Assembly: GCF_958450345.1 (NCBI RefSeq)
Contig: NC_088784.1
Coordinates: forward strand, 79,013,747 to 79,077,746
Direction: 5' to 3'
From: Calliphora vicina
Lineage: Eukaryota > Arthropoda > Insecta > Diptera > Calliphoridae
DNA length: 64,000 nucleotides
Part shown: piece after piece, positions 46,201-59,936 of the stretch
How positions within the stretch are numbered: position 1 is the first letter of the stretch
How the letters are laid out: every line of letters begins with the position of its first letter
Notes under the pieces: generated by a model
The model's input: only the letters and a program-made list of their open reading frames with translations
Database searches by the model: none
Told to the model about the DNA's origin: nothing
Program-made: the position numbers and the translations under genes

Positions 46201-49200
46201 ATGTTTTGGTTTATTAAAATGATTGCAATAATTATAAGTGGTAGTTTAATAGGCAAATGTAAATGTCAATTAAATAGTAAGTTGAATTATCCAATATATC
46301 TATAAGCGATTGCAGATCTAAATTAATTATTAAAATTTTATTAAAACATTTTAGTGACTTCCTACATTAGCATGCCTCCCTTATACATTTTTGAGGACTA
46401 CAATGAATGTTTGCTTAAAAATAATACAAATTTACACCATGTATATTGCTTGACTTATGCGGAAATAATACCAGACAATTTATCTCCATTGTGGCAAGAA
46501 ATTGAACAGTTTTCCAATTCCTACCAATTCCACTTTAGACATGATCATTTATTTCGTGGTTTGTGTTTAAGGAACTTTATTAATTCTAGCAGCAAACATA
46601 CAAATTGGAAATATCAAACATCTAAAAATGAGGTAATACAAGTACATTTTAGTTAAATTTAATAAAAAAATTAATTTTGTTTTATAATTAATAGATAACT
46701 GACATTTTTAAGCAAATTTTTAATAATTCCCAAAATGGTTATTTAAATTTGGATTATGAAGGTGAAGTACATAACCGTTTGAATGAAGAATTTAATGAAA
46801 AATATAATTTGAGCTTAGAAACTTTAACACTGTATTGTGATAGTCCAGAATATGTCAAAGAAAAAAGTAAGTTCTAAATCTAAACTTAGCAAAGCGGATT
46901 TTTTTTCAAATTCCAAATTCACAATTTTGGAGAAGAATATGTTTTTAAACCTATGTATTTGAGACTTTGACAAATGAATATGAACAAAAAATCAAGAATT
47001 CTAAATGTGAATCAATTGTAGCAAAATTGGTACACGGGATGATACGAAAAATGCAGATAAAAAACAAGTAAGAGAGCTATATTCTATAATCTTAGATACC
47101 CTTCACCACATTATACTTACAAATATTTTTTTTTAAATATTTTTATTTAAACAAAAATAATTATTTTTTTTAAATTGTTTTTAAAAAAAATTTTTAAATT
47201 TTTTTTTAGATCTGTTAGTTTTTTAATGAAACGTAATAGCATAGAAAATTTTCATTGAACAAAGGATATCTCAAAAATGTTATCAAGCTTTTTCCAACGT
47301 TTTTTCTGAAACGATTAAAAATATATATAAAATTCGGAATGGGACCATGGGGAGTTCTCGAAATAATTGAAATATAGGAATTTAGGGCCCCTTTCCGTAT
47401 CATATATAAATTATATATATAGTCCCAAAGAAAATTTTTGTCTATAAAAGCAAAAATAATTTTTTTGGGAAAAAAATTAAAAAAATACGGACCATTTTAC
47501 ATGCTCCAAATTTGGACGAGATAACTGTTAGCTAGTTTTTTTATTTTATACAGAATTTTATTTAATTTTATATAAAAAAATTGTTAAAAAGATCGATCAA
47601 TATTAAAAAAAAAAATTAATTAATTAATAAACCTAAATATCACTTGAACTAAAAGAGGCAAGCTGTAAGCCTTTTTTTGTAGATCTTTTCAAGGACTACT
47701 TATATTTTAAATTTCAACTCATTCGGATCATAAATTAATTTTTGGGAATTTTTAAAAAAATATAACACCCAAGGTGACCAACTTTGAGGGTTCACCCACT
47801 TGCCTGCATTCTGCATACCAAGCTGAACTGTAAATCAACCTCACCTACAATCTTGTGAAATTTCGTCACGATATCTCCAATAGTTCCGAAGATACCGAAT
47901 TATTAAAAAAACGTGCGTACCTTAACTACTGTAAAACTTTATTACCTCTATTCAACGCTTGTTTCTTAAGCCTTTTGATTTCTTACAGTTTTTTCAAGAA
48001 TTGATCTTGTTTCTTAAGTCGTTTGTTTTTTTTAATCTATTATAATAATAGCGATTACTTCTTAAGTCTTTTGATTTAATAAGCTATGTATGTATATCGA
48101 GATGAGGCTATATCGATTTGGAATTGGTCCTAAACCCACAAAAGTATATATCTGGGACTAAGACGATCTAGCGATGTCTGTTGAAGACACAATAGTGCCT
48201 GATGGAAGGAGGATGATTTTTATCATTTTTATTTATCAAGAATGTTTGGTATTCTTAATGGAAAAATCTGTCTAGTAGAACCGGAATAGTATATATAGGG
48301 CCTTCCGACATTCGTGCGATTTTATCTCGTTAGACTTTTTTTGTGATCATTTCTTAAGTCGGAGTTCTACTCAATTCAAATTCAGCCTGATTTATGTCAT
48401 GTAAAATTGGACATTTGGTATTTAAATTTTATTGGAGGAGTATAACGTCTCACAAATTGCCAGGTTACCGACGTTGATTCAATTAAGTCTCTTCATCATA
48501 TGTCGAGTTATAAATGGTACTCCACCAGTATCAATGAGTCTTCACCAAGGTTTATCCAAATTAAAAGACACGCGGTTGTTGTACACGATGTAGAACAGGA
48601 ACCGTTTTACGAAGCTTTACATCACATACGTCATATCTGTTGTTTTAGTTCGGAACAGAGGGGCAATTTTAATATAAGAAATGTATCACTCGTTTTTTTT
48701 ATAAGTAGGTAGTTCAAAAGTCAAAAAGAGCGATTGTACTAGTTCATTTTTGAACTATGAACTAAAATGAGCGATCATTGAAATGAACTATTAAGCACAA
48801 GTCTTATAATTATATTATAACTTTTAAAAACAATATATTTTTCGATTTTGTGCCATCGATTTTTTTTAAAAAAAGTTCCACTACGACATATCAAAAAAAA
48901 ATAAAAACATTTGCCAAAATTTAATTTTTTTAAATCTGCTGATTTAATTTTTTTAAAATATTACCTTTCCAAGGTGAAATTGTACGCTAAAAATTATGGC
49001 GATAGCAGATTTTCCAAAAAAAATATTTTCTAGAGGTCTAGGGAGTTGAGTTTGGTCGAAAAGACCAAATAGGTCTTAAAGGAATAGACCAAATATTTCT
49101 TTTGAGCTAAAAAAAAAGAATAAAAAAGGTTCCATTTTGAAAAAAAGTCAACAAATTTATTGATTTTGAAAAAAAATTCAAAAAAGTTATGTTTCGAGTT

Positions 49201-52200
49201 ACAAAATATTTATTTTGATAGATATCCCACTCGCGTCTTCAAGGAAAATATCTAAGCTTTATTTTAAGAAAAACAAAGGCAAATTTAAAAAAAAAAGTAA
49301 AAAAAAATTTTGATTTCGGAAAAAAAATATTAAAATTTTTTTATACTTTTATTTAATATTTTTTTTCGAAAGATTGAAGAAAGAGCTATCTATGCTATTT
49401 GGGACATATTTTTCTAAGAACAATAGGTAATAAGATACATGGATAAGAAAAAAACACCTGCTTGGCCAAAATGTAAAATTTAGACCCCCTCTAACTCAAA
49501 GAGTTCTCGATCGATCTTGTTGATGTTGTGTCTGAGTTACTATCCAATAGAACTAACCTTGGTGCAAATTTCATCCCCATCGGAAGACATTGATTTCAAA
49601 AGTTGGTTCACTTGACATGAAATGCCCTATATACTTGTCCCTCTTTCAATACCACAACCATTTTTACATTTTCTTTTGTTTGTTTTCTATTGTCATATTA
49701 CTGGAACCAGCTGATTCATATCTGTGTATTCTTTGATACTTTTTAATAATTGTACCTGGTGGATTGTACCACGATTAGTAGTATTACTTTCCAAAATTGT
49801 GAATTTTGAGTTATACATATTTTCAAAACTAAGTTCTGGCGAGGAAGTAATTTCACTTTAATTGTAATATTAAACTTAATATATTATAATTTATTTTGAT
49901 GAATTTCAGCTTTTGGTTTCAAAATAACAATCTCTATTTGTGTGATAATAATTGTAATTAATATTTTATCATCCATATATGATGGCTATATAAAATCCCT
50001 ACAAGCAATAGAAAATAATAATAACTATTACAAAAGAATCCATACAAATCAAGGTAAATCGTAAAACAAAATCCTTTTATAACACTACTACGTAATAATA
50101 ACACACATTTATTTTATAATTATCTTTAGTTTCCAGATATTTAACCACCTTTTCCATATACCGAAATTTTTGCCGCCTATTAAGCCCTAATAAAAGCTGT
50201 ATTGCAAAGGACTTAAGCTTTCTAGATGGTTTTCGTACTATACTTTCATTTCTCATAGTTTATGAACATTCATATTACTTGCAGTTTATGCATTTGAAAA
50301 ATCCCGAATATTTTGAAAATTTATATCATCAGTTTTTTATGAAATTTATGCTGCACGGCATGGTCTTGGTAGAGCTATTTTTTGTATTGAGCGGCTTGAT
50401 GCTCTATATTAAAATGGAAAATGGTCAATATATAAACAAGAATACAAAGTTACGAGTTTGCTTAAAAGTGTATGGAAAATTATTGTTTGCGAGATATATG
50501 AGGTAATTTCGGGCACTTTTGTATGTGAAAATATAAATATTTGTATTAATGAAATAATGAACTTTAATTCTATGTAGATATTTACCTTCTTTGGGATTTT
50601 TTATTTTATTTGTTACCAACATTCTTTGGTATCTACAAACTGGACCATTTTGCAGATTTATGATGGAATCGACTTGTTTTCTGTGCAGAGAATATTGGTG
50701 GAAAAATATGTTAATGTTTAACAATTTTGATATAAGTAATACTGTAAGTACATACAAATGTTTGGGAGTTTTAACAAAAATCCCTTTCCTGATTTCAATA
50801 CTTGTTTAAGGACCCAGAATATTTTTGGTGGTGGGTTAAAAATATATATTTGGATCCATTTAATTTATGCATAGTTCTTATTTGAATATGTTCCTAATTT
50901 TGGTTTTATTTACAGTGTTTAAATCATACTTGGTATATAGCTGCCGATTTTCAATTATATGCATTTTATCTGCTAATATTAATCTTAGTTGCAAGGTAGG
51001 TTTAAAACATTAAATTAAATGATCAAAAATTATAATTTATTTGGCGAACTCTTTCTATTCCATTCCCAAGTAATAGTGTTATATTCGTCTGTGCCAAATC
51101 TAGATAATATACCCGTCACTAAAGTATAATCTATATATATAAAAGAGTAACGTTACTGACTGACTGATTCATCATCCCAAACGACTGAAGCTAGAATCAT
51201 GAAATTTTAACTGTGATTTTCCTCCCTCCCCAAAACGATCCGATAAGAAGGGATTTTTGGAAATTCGAACGTTTAGGGGGTAAAAGGGTAAATTCGTTAC
51301 TCCGTTTAAAAAAAAAGCTGACAGGTGTTTCGTACTTTTTCGAAATTCGAACAATTTCGGGGAGAAAACGGGTAAAAACTGTATTTTAGTACTTTGTTGG
51401 CACCCTATGTATCTTTTAAACCAATAAACATAGAAACAAATTTTAAATCGTATTCTTTACTTATCAAAAAATAAAAAATATAGGTGTGGTACTTTTTGGA
51501 AATTCGAACCCTTAAGGGATAAAAACTGTGTTTATTTTTGGTACTTTTTCATAAAATATTTTTTTCTATAATTTGACATAGACATACGAATATTATGAGC
51601 TCCCACCACGATACAGAAATTTATTTGAATAAAATTTTATCACCGCAGTGGGAATAAAAAAAGTACCAAAAAGGGGATAAAATCGGAAAAATACATTTTA
51701 TTTGAATTTATTAAGCCAATTTTGAACATTGGTTCCTGGATTCATACAAAAATTAACTAACAGTGTGTTATTTGGAATTCGAATGCCAACGTGTATATTG
51801 GGCCAAATCCGGGTAAACAGTTTGGTAATTTTTTTAAAATATATTTTTTCTATGGCACATTAACAAAGATTTTAATCTTTTCAGACATGTCTGTAGCATA
51901 AACAATTTTGGCAAAATATTTTTTTTTTAAATTTCCAACTTGAGGGGTGTTCAAGGAGGAAAAGGGAAATTGGTATTTTTCTCATAATGGTACTTTTTTA
52001 ATATTTTAAATTATTTCACTTATCGACATTAAAGTTAGCTGATATGTATCTGAGACAAGTTAGTGTTAGAAATAATATTTAGGTACCAAAATGTGAGAAC
52101 TGAACTAGAGGTACTTTCTTATTCTTCTAATGGTACTTTTTGAATTTTCTATAACTATGGACTTAGAAACATGAAATTAAGCGTATATGTTCCTAAGTGA

Positions 52201-55200
52201 GTGCAAATTCTAAGGGGATACTTTTTGGTACATTTTCTTTAATCGAAAGGTACTTTTTGTAAATTCTTCGCCAATGAACCTAGAAACATGAAATAAAGGT
52301 TATATGGACCCGAGTGAGTGGAAAACCACAAGTCGGGCTTTTTGGTACTTTTTCTATATTCTAATGGTACTTTTTAGAATTTTCTATAACAATGGATTAG
52401 AAACATGAAATTAAACATATATGGTCCTAAGTGATTGAGAATTCTAGGGGAATTTCTTCACCAATGAAGCTAAATACATGAAATTAAGCTTATATGGACC
52501 CGAATGACTGGGAAACCACAACTTTTTTGCACTTTTTATATATTCTAATGGTCCTTTTTGAATTTTCTGTAATAATGGACATAGAAATTAGGCGTATATG
52601 GTCGCAAGTGAGTGAAAATTCAAGGGCATACTTCATGGTAACTTTTCTTTATTCTCATGGGTACTTTTTTGAATTTTCTATAATAATGGACCTAGAGTTT
52701 CCAAAAAACCGAAGAATTTCAAAACCGCGGTTTTCGGTTTTGTGGTAATTTATTAAATATTAAGTGTTATTGAAAAAAAATTAGTTGATAATATAGGAAA
52801 TGCTATAAAAATTTAAAATTCAAATTGATAATCAGTTCTTTATTGCAATGGTACTTTTTGAATATTTTGAATTTGAATTAAAAAAAGGTGACTTTAGTGG
52901 TAACTTTCTTTTGCATTTTCAATAATAATGGACCCAGAAATATGAAATTAGACATTTACAATTAGATTCACAAAGGGAGACTTATTAGTACTATTTCTTT
53001 CTTCTAATTGGGGCGGCGAAGCGCACCGGGTCAGCTAGTTGAAGATAAAAATTAAAAACAACTTATCTTATCTTTACAGGTTTCCAAAATATAAAATGTG
53101 GACATTTTCAATAATTGCTTTTTTGTCAGCAATAGTACCAGTTTTTATAAATTATAATCTTAAATTAGAATCAATTGCTTATATGAGACTAGAGTAAGTA
53201 TTTGTTTTAATATTTTATTTATTAATAGAATTTACTGCAAAATTTTGGTTTTTATATAAAACAGATATTAATTCAGGATTTATATCCAATTTAACTCATC
53301 TGTTAACAAGTGCTTAATACAAATAAAATTTTATTTTCTATTTCAGAAGTTTTCGTTATTTTTATATCATTGATATTGAAACGGGTGCCCAATTGTATTT
53401 GCCATCATATACAAATTTACATGGTTTTCTGATTGGCATTGTATGTGGAGAATTGTACATGAAATATTTAAGAAAAAATCCAAAAGCTAAAAAATCATTT
53501 GCAGAAATTTTAAAATATTCTCCCTATATAGGATGGCCTTGTATAATGGTTATATTTTATGTGGGTACTATGGTATTGTGGCAACAGCCGTCTATATGGA
53601 CCGCACTCTATGGCCTGTTGCAACGACATGTCACCATAGTTATACTTGCGGCTACAACTATATTGCTAATGATGTGCAAACCAGGAAGTAAGAAAACTTT
53701 ATTTTTATCAGATATTGCACAGTGGGGCAGAATCAAAATTTTTGGGAAATAAATCTGGCATTTCTAAACGGCTGGTCGAAATAAAATTTGAAGCGGGCAT
53801 AGCCAAGGAGTATTCGATTTTAATAATTGCTCCAGGGACGGAGCCGTGAGAGCTCAAATTAGGGTACCTTCGACATGTAAAATGTGTAAACACGTGACAT
53901 ATTTTTGTTTCCCATCCGATTGCAAAGACTTTTATATTTTTGGTTATATAATTTCCGAGTTATAGGCATTTCAAAATTTAAATTTTAAAATTTTGCTATA
54001 ACTTGGTCCGCTTTTTAAAAAATATAGGGCGTACTTTTGGACCGAATGTAATCGATTTTTTTTAGTTAGACAACTAAATTACCAATTATATATAAAAGAT
54101 TTCATTGCTATATCAATTATCAATCCAAAAATAAACGATTTTCAATTTAAAAACTAAAAAAAATAGTAGATTTTTGCTGTTTTTTGGTCGAAAAGGTGAC
54201 TTAACTCTTTTTTATTAAAAAATAAAACTTTCTTTAAGAACATATAATAAATTTATATTTTTCTTTAAGGTATCTTTATGGAGAACATTTTGGTATAAAA
54301 ACTGTGTTCTATTTTTAAAATATGTCGGCCTTACGCTCTTCGCAAATTGACCTATTTTTTTTATATAAATATCAATATTGGGCCACATGTTCTAAAATTC
54401 CAAAGCTGGGATCTGTAAACGGAAAGCAGTTTTGGAAACCTTGACGTGTTTCCTAGTTATCCCCAAAGTATTTTCCCAGCCCGAAGAAAGTTGTGGACCC
54501 TATAGACAAAATTGTTAAAAATACCATTTTTGGGATTTTCGCTCCAATTTAAATATTAAAGAATGAATTTTTGATGTCGGTTTTTTAATATTTTATTGTT
54601 AAAGAAAAACAAAAAATAACGATAAAGTTAACAACTCAAGTATTGATAATGTTAAAAAAAACATTCGAAAACAAAGTCCATCATTAAATTTTAACAGAAA
54701 TATTCTGATCGGAATAACTCCCGAAAAATCTACAAAACAATTGACTAGCAAACCCTTTAGTTTCCGTTTTGGCATGATCCTGAATTCAAATACAATATAA
54801 ACGTATTAAGAACTTTTTATGTCGTTCATTAATTCCGATTTTAAATTGAGTAACTAATTCTTTAGTAAATTAATTATTCACTATTTCTAAATTATTTATA
54901 ACAAATTGTATTATACATCAAGCTCTATCAACGTTGCCGAATCTTTGCTTAATAAAGTGGTCTTGGGGAATTACACAATAAAGGGAATCTGTGCATGATT
55001 GGCGCATTTACAAATACGCAAAAAGTTTATTACCATGTTAGACAAAGATGTCCAACGATGTTTAATATCATCTATAAGACGAACTCCTTGCTTTTCTTGC
55101 AACAAAACGTTAGTTTGCAATATTTGTGTTTATCATTCGATTTATTAAATATTGTGCAACACTTACGTATGCGGTTAATAACATCACTTATATGCATATA

Positions 55201-57291
55201 TTTTAAGATCATGGCCTTCATCTATTTCAATGTAATCATTATAAATGTCATCCTCAATATCACTTTCGACGTCCGTTTCAAAATCATATTCTCCATCACA
55301 TTCAACTCCACTTGAATCTAAGTTAAAATTTTGATTATTAATTGCGATTCTTCTAATATTTCGCCAGCTAAATAACAAATATTTTATTCCGTACCTTTTA
55401 TTTTCATTGGTTCAAGTCCTAAGTTAAACATTTTGAAAGATTTGTTTTTAGAATTGTAACTTCTTGCAGTAATATTTATATATTTATAGAAGGAGCTATC
55501 GGAACACTCATCTACAGTGACCGAAAGTCCCTTTGTCTTTAGTTATTTGTCGAATTTCAGTAACAATACAATTTTTGTGAGTCATTATTACTTATTTAAA
55601 TTTGGAATTATGAAAAATTTTAAGCAAAAATTTAAATATATAAGAACATTTATTCGTTTTATTCGATTATTCTACATAAAATTGTTCGAATTATTCGTTA
55701 TTCGAAAATGGCCATTTTTAAATTGTTCGAATAATTATTCGTAAGAAATTATTCGATTAATCGAACGATCATTAGTCGAATAAATACCCTAATTAGGACC
55801 AATTTGATCCACATTTATTTCGAACTAATTTTTTAGCTAATTTTTGGTCTTACAAAAAAAAATTTCAAGTCAATATCTCAATTAGATTCAAAAATATGCC
55901 ACTTTTAAAACTCTGGAGCAAAAATAATTTAAACTCGAATACTCTTGGCTACGCCCACTTACAATTTTATTCTGATCGGACCAGCCGTTTAGAAATACCA
56001 GAATTATTTCAAAAAATTTTGATTCTGCCCCTTGATTATTTTTTTAAAGGGTCTTTCATTAAGTGCTTCCTATCTTTAAATGTAAATAAAACAAAGTGTG
56101 TGTGTGAGATATAAACGTAATTTCTTATTCGATGTCCGACATTATGCCTGCCGCGGCTGCGCTATATGGAGCGCCTCCGAAATTAACAATTTTCCAAGAC
56201 TGGCAATGTTGGTTTGAGGGCCGCTGTGGTTTGTGGTTTATTAGCATAGACCAGTGACTTAAAAAACTACAGAAGAAATAGTCTCATCACCTTCCCATGA
56301 GATGACCATGCCCTCAAATCTCTCGTGCAGAATTTTCAATGTAACATGAGATGTGTGGTACTGTTGAAACCACATGTCGTTGATGTCCATATAATTCATG
56401 CCAAAATAATTTGGTAATCATCGACCTAGAACGTTTACTGTTGGCGGTGATGACCTGGTCATCGTCATTCTCAATCAAATGTGGACCGATGACTTCGCCA
56501 GCCCAAAATCCACACTAAACATTGACTTTTTCGGGATGAATTAAACGCTCTTGGATCTCATGTGAATAGATATCGTCCTAAATTCGAAAATTTTGTTTGT
56601 CGACTTATCGATTCATCCAGAAATGGGCCTAATCGTTGAATATGAATTTTTTTATGAAAATTATGGTCGGAAAAGAACACCCATTTTGATAAAACGTTTT
56701 TATTGTTGAACGCAATATCCGTCCATAGTGATTTGGCAAAACAAATTCAATAAATGACAGTCAATTTGACAGTTGTAGCCTCAACAATATGGCCGCTATC
56801 GATTGTCAAAGTTCGAAAGTCCCTATTGGATGACTCTTTAGAAATCACATTAATAGAGCAATATCTACATCTTTCAAATAAGGTTTTAATTTTTCCAAAT
56901 ACGCAATAAATTTCATTCACAACTGTACTTATTAACTTAATACAACCATTTAAATTACAGCAATTTCCAAAATTCTCTCCTCATTGCCGTTTCGTTTATT
57001 GGCCCGAATCTCATATCAAGTATATTTATGGCATTTTATTATTGTGCTAATGATTGCAAATTATTTTAGCCAGCCCATTAACGTAACGTATTATTTAATA
57101 GTGAGTAAATTTTAATTACAAATATTAATAACAATTACCACAAATTGTTTAATAAAATTAAATATATTATTTTTTTACAGTTAATCGTACTTTTGATGAC
57201 ATATATAAATGCGAATTTGTTCGCTTTAATTGCTGCTGTAGCGATTGAATATCCTGTTGCGGAAATTTTGAATATACTAAATTTGAAATAG
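46201..57291 (+). CDS. nrf-6: Nrf-6-like acyltransferase (nose resistant to fluoxetine family)
   Basis: Eleven exons join in frame: 46201-46276, 46355-46632, 46695-46866, 49910-50053, 50130-50502, 50578-50743, 50916-50995, 53080-53193, 53347-53687, 56961-57100 and 57181-57291. They give 664 residues. Exon 1 is a signal peptide (MFWFIKMIAIIISGS). The NRF domain follows, with Cys residues and HDHLFRGLCLRNF. The membrane acyltransferase-3 part begins FLDGFRTILSFLIVYEHSYY, then LVELFFVLSGLMLY, HTWYIAADFQLYAFYLL, RNLHGFLIGIV-type loop (TNLHGFLIGIVCG) and LLARISYQVYLWHFIIV near the end. The family sits in membranes and is linked to lipid or drug transport in worms; the fly role is unknown. Introns 3, 7 and 9 are enlarged by repeats. 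Confidence 0.92.
46867..49909. other. 3-kb intron 3 of the + strand Nrf-6-like gene
   Basis: Low-complexity A+T with a dispersed repeat starting 'aacaagtaagagagctatat' at 47065. A second stretch, 48100-49700, contains no recognisable domain. Reading frames at 47215 and 48500 are short and unsupported. Confidence 0.55.
51130..53039 (+). mobile_element. Non-autonomous Helitron-like element in intron 7
   Basis: Starts 'tctatatatataaaagagta' with ACTGACTGACTG and ends 'ggcgaagcgcaccgggtcag' + CTAGT. Flanking bases are A and T, the usual Helitron target. The interior (about 52100-52960) is made of loosely repeated units of about 110-120 bp carrying 'atggacctagaaacatgaaa' and GGTACTTTTT. It enlarges the intron between the HTWYIAADFQ exon and the next exon. 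No coding capacity. Confidence 0.85.
53714..54560 (-). mobile_element. CACAGTGGGGCAGAATC-ended repeat, inverted partial copy
   Basis: Begins at the end motif CACAGTGGGGCAGAATC and runs through 'atctggcatttctaaacggc', 'tggttatataatttccgagt' and 'ttctaaaattccaaagctgg'. Matches the other copies in the opposite sense (26660-27250, 58040-58470, 58798-59018). It lies just inside intron 9 of the Nrf-6-like gene, 26 bp after the donor. The right end is not preserved. Confidence 0.75.
54561..55800. other. Intron 9 spacer, unassigned
   Basis: Contains an acidic minus-strand frame (55184-55378, DSSGVECDGEYDFETDVESD) that recalls an N-terminal transposase region but cannot be assigned. Near 55640-55790 the sequence has many ATTCG/CGAAT words in both senses (for example 'aattattcgattaatcgaac'). 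Confidence 0.45.
55800..56035 (+). repeat. CACAGTGGGGC-type repeat, end fragment
   Basis: Contains 'aactcgaatactcttggcta' and ends 'ttttgattctgcccctt' near 56033, so the terminal motif is damaged. Upstream it holds 'aaatatgccacttttaaaac', the complement of the word at 25740 and 63570. Confidence 0.6.
56110..56815 (-). pseudogene. Mariner-family transposase remnant
   Basis: Read on the minus strand, frames give a series like FWAGEVIGPHLIENDDDQVI, then RSRSMITKLFWHELYG, a following MDINDMWFQQYHTS (from 'atggacatcaacgacatgtg') and ARHTSHVTLKILHERFEG. The last, FQQDGATCHT-like, carries the second catalytic Asp of mariner-type DDE transposases, here altered. Many stops and shifts. It sits in intron 9 of the Nrf-6-like gene. 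Confidence 0.72.
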
Positions 57292-57654
57292 GTTGTTTAT
57301 TTTTAAATAAGCAAATTTCTATTATCATTTTATTGATTGTTACACTGACGTCTTAGTTCACTTTATATTAGAGCAAAACGTGTTATTAATTGTTGACTAA
57401 AACATTGTTTTAATTTTAATAATAATGCTTCACATATACTAATTGAAATAAATGGAATATTCCCATGTGCACCTCGTCTGGTTTTTATTTTTTAGTTTTT
57501 TCAATAAAGTCCATGTTTACTAGTGTTCAGAGAATCAATCTGAGAAGAGCGCAGTGGTTAGAATTTTTTTTTTAGAAATAAATATCTTAATGAAATTTCA
57601 CATAGTCAGTGTTGATGTGTTTTGATTGGTGGCTAGGGCAGCCCACCTGCAACA

Positions 57655-59018
57655 CACAGTGGGGCAGAATATTTTGGAAATAAATCAGCAATATCTAACT
57701 GATTGATCGGATTGACATCAAATTTAACACAAGCATAGCTGAGGAGTATTCGAGTTTAGTTTCTGAAGAAGGATTCCAAAGACCGCTCAGGAGCACTTTA
57801 GGCATTTAAAAAAAAATATTTGCGAAAATCAAAATAAAGTCAAATCGAAAATTTCCAAATCGAAACCTAAATATATTTTAAGGTATAAGATATAACTTAG
57901 TGAAATAAATATATTGTTTATATTATCCCATTTGCTTTACAAAAATTCATTGAATATCTGTCCCTATTTGTACAAGTTACGAGTTCTACAAAGCAATGCA
58001 AACTAAAGGGGGTGAACTTTGACACCCAGTGTCTCACCTTGTATTCTAATAGGTCTAACAAAAAGGTTTCAAAAGGTAAAAGTGAATACCGTAATTCCTA
58101 AAAATTGGAGCGAAAATCCCAAAAATGGTAGTTTTTAAAATTTTTCTCATAGGGTTCACATTTCCTTCGGAGCTGGGAGAATACTTTGGGGATAAATAGG
58201 GAACACATCAAGGTTTACAAAGCTGCTTTCCGTTTTCTGATCCCAGCTTTGGGATTTTAGAACATGTGGCCCAAAGTTGAAATTTTGATAAAAAAAAATA
58301 AGTCAAATTCCGAAGGGCGTCGGGGCGACATATTCGAAAAATAGGATATGTTTTTTTATACCAAAATGTTCTCCGTAAAGATAACTTACAGAAAAGCATA
58401 AAAGTGTTATATGTTCTTAAATAAAGTTTTTTTTTTTAATAAAAATCGTTTATTTTTGGAATTAATATATTGTTACGAAATTGTACTTGAATTCAAATAT
58501 AACGATTTTAAGGGCTGATTTAAAAGTAGCATAATGCTTTCAAAGAACAGTGCTGTAATAGCAAACTGTAACATATCTGTGGGCATTATTAAATAAAAGC
58601 TTTTAGTTGATCATTGATCGTAAGTTGGCAATGCTGTTTGAATTCGAATATTCAGTTAAGGAACATTGTAGAAATAGAGCTTTCTAGATGGTAATGCAGT
58701 GTTATAAATAGTGGCAGAGGTTGAAGTCGTTAGTCAGTTTATCAGAGACGCTATTTGAATAAACATCAACTGATTGCCTTAAAGTGTGCTGTATTTCGGA
58801 TGGGAAACAAAAATGGCGGGTGTTTAAAAGTCTTACATGTTGAAGGTATCCTATTTTCAGCCCTCATAGCGCCGCCCCTGCAGCATTTGTATGGCTCATT
58901 TTTATAAATTAAACTCGAATACTCCTTGGCTACGCCCACGTCAAATTTTATCCCGATCGGACCAGCCGCTTAGAAATGCCAGATTTATTTCCAAAATGTT
59001 TTGATTCTGCCCCACTGT
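57655..59018. mobile_element. Two-ended CACAGTGGGGCAGAAT element (about 1.36 kb) with LTR insert
   Basis: Left end CACAGTGGGGCAGAAT (from about 57655) and right end ATTCTGCCCCACTGTG (to about 59018) are inverted repeats. Internal arms share the 'ggctacgccc' and 'gccagatttatttccaaaat' text with the other copies. At 58471-58797 a truncated LTR is inserted. No long open frame. The seven terminal bases equal the CACAGTG heptamer of Transib ends and RAG signals. I could not see an equal target duplication. Confidence 0.75.
58471..58797 (+). mobile_element. Truncated LTR nested in the two-ended element
   Basis: Starts TGTTACGAAATTG after ATAT at 58467-58470 and matches, in order, the complement of the LTR at 20052-21010 ('atctgtgggcattattaaat', 'cattgatcgtaagttggcaa'). 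It stops at about 58797 where the host element resumes, with no CGTAACA end. Confidence 0.8.
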
Positions 59019-59149
59019 GCGAAAGTGAAAAACGGTTGATCCTCGGAATAGTGAAATAAATGAAAACAAACAAAAGTATGTAGTGGGATAAGAAAAATAG
59101 TTCGAATTGTTTAGCAGTCTATATCTCTAATTACACAGAAATTAACCAT

Positions 59150-59640
59150 CTATTCGGTTATGAATACAAAATGCAAATGTAAGGAATATTGAGCAGTTTT
59201 TACAATCGGCTAAATTACAACGAAGTCAAGAAGAATTCGGGAGTTCTGGAATTCAGCTACAAATGTATAAAGAAAAAATCTGAAGATCTTACTGTCGGCT
59301 AAATGTACACGAAGTCAAGTATAATTCGTGAGTTTTTGAATTCGGCTACGAATACAAAAATACGAATTTAAGAACAATTAATGGGTTCTAACAATGGGAT
59401 AGATAAACTACAACTAATTTGGGAGTTTTTGAATTTGGCTACGAATGTATTAAGAAACAGTCGGAAGTTCTTAATGTGGGCTTAAGTACAACTAATTCAA
59501 GAAGAATTCGTGAATTTGTCTATGTAAGAACAATTCGGGAGTATTTACAGTCGGCAAACTACAAGAGCAGGTATTGGGTTACATTCGGGTTGTACTTCGG
59601 AAGTGCTGCACGAAGGCAATAATAGCTCTCTACATATAAA
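59150..59640. repeat. Degenerate tandem repeat, unit about 90-100 bp
   Basis: Repeated words are 'agtcaagaagaattcgggag' / 'agtcaagtataattcgtgag', TTTTTGAATTCGGCTACGAA and TCGGCTAAA. About four to five diverged units. The small frame at 59419-59622 falls in it. Confidence 0.65.
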
Positions 59641-59936
59641 TAATTTACGAATATCGTTTCAAACTTTATTACCATTTTTTTCAATTTTACTAATTAAGTT
59701 AATATTAATTAGAATATTTATATTTAATTTTATATTTATAAAAATGACTTTTTTTGTACAACAACAAAAGAATCCATGCTGTTGTACCCATATGTTGTAC
59801 TATTTCTTATTTTATTTTTGGTACTTTTAAGGTGACTATTCATATTTCTAGCTCTATGAAGTTTTTATAGGTTTGATTTTCTCTGCAAAAAAAAAAATCA
59901 AATAAAATCGTTTAGAAATTTTCTTGAAATTGTTAT

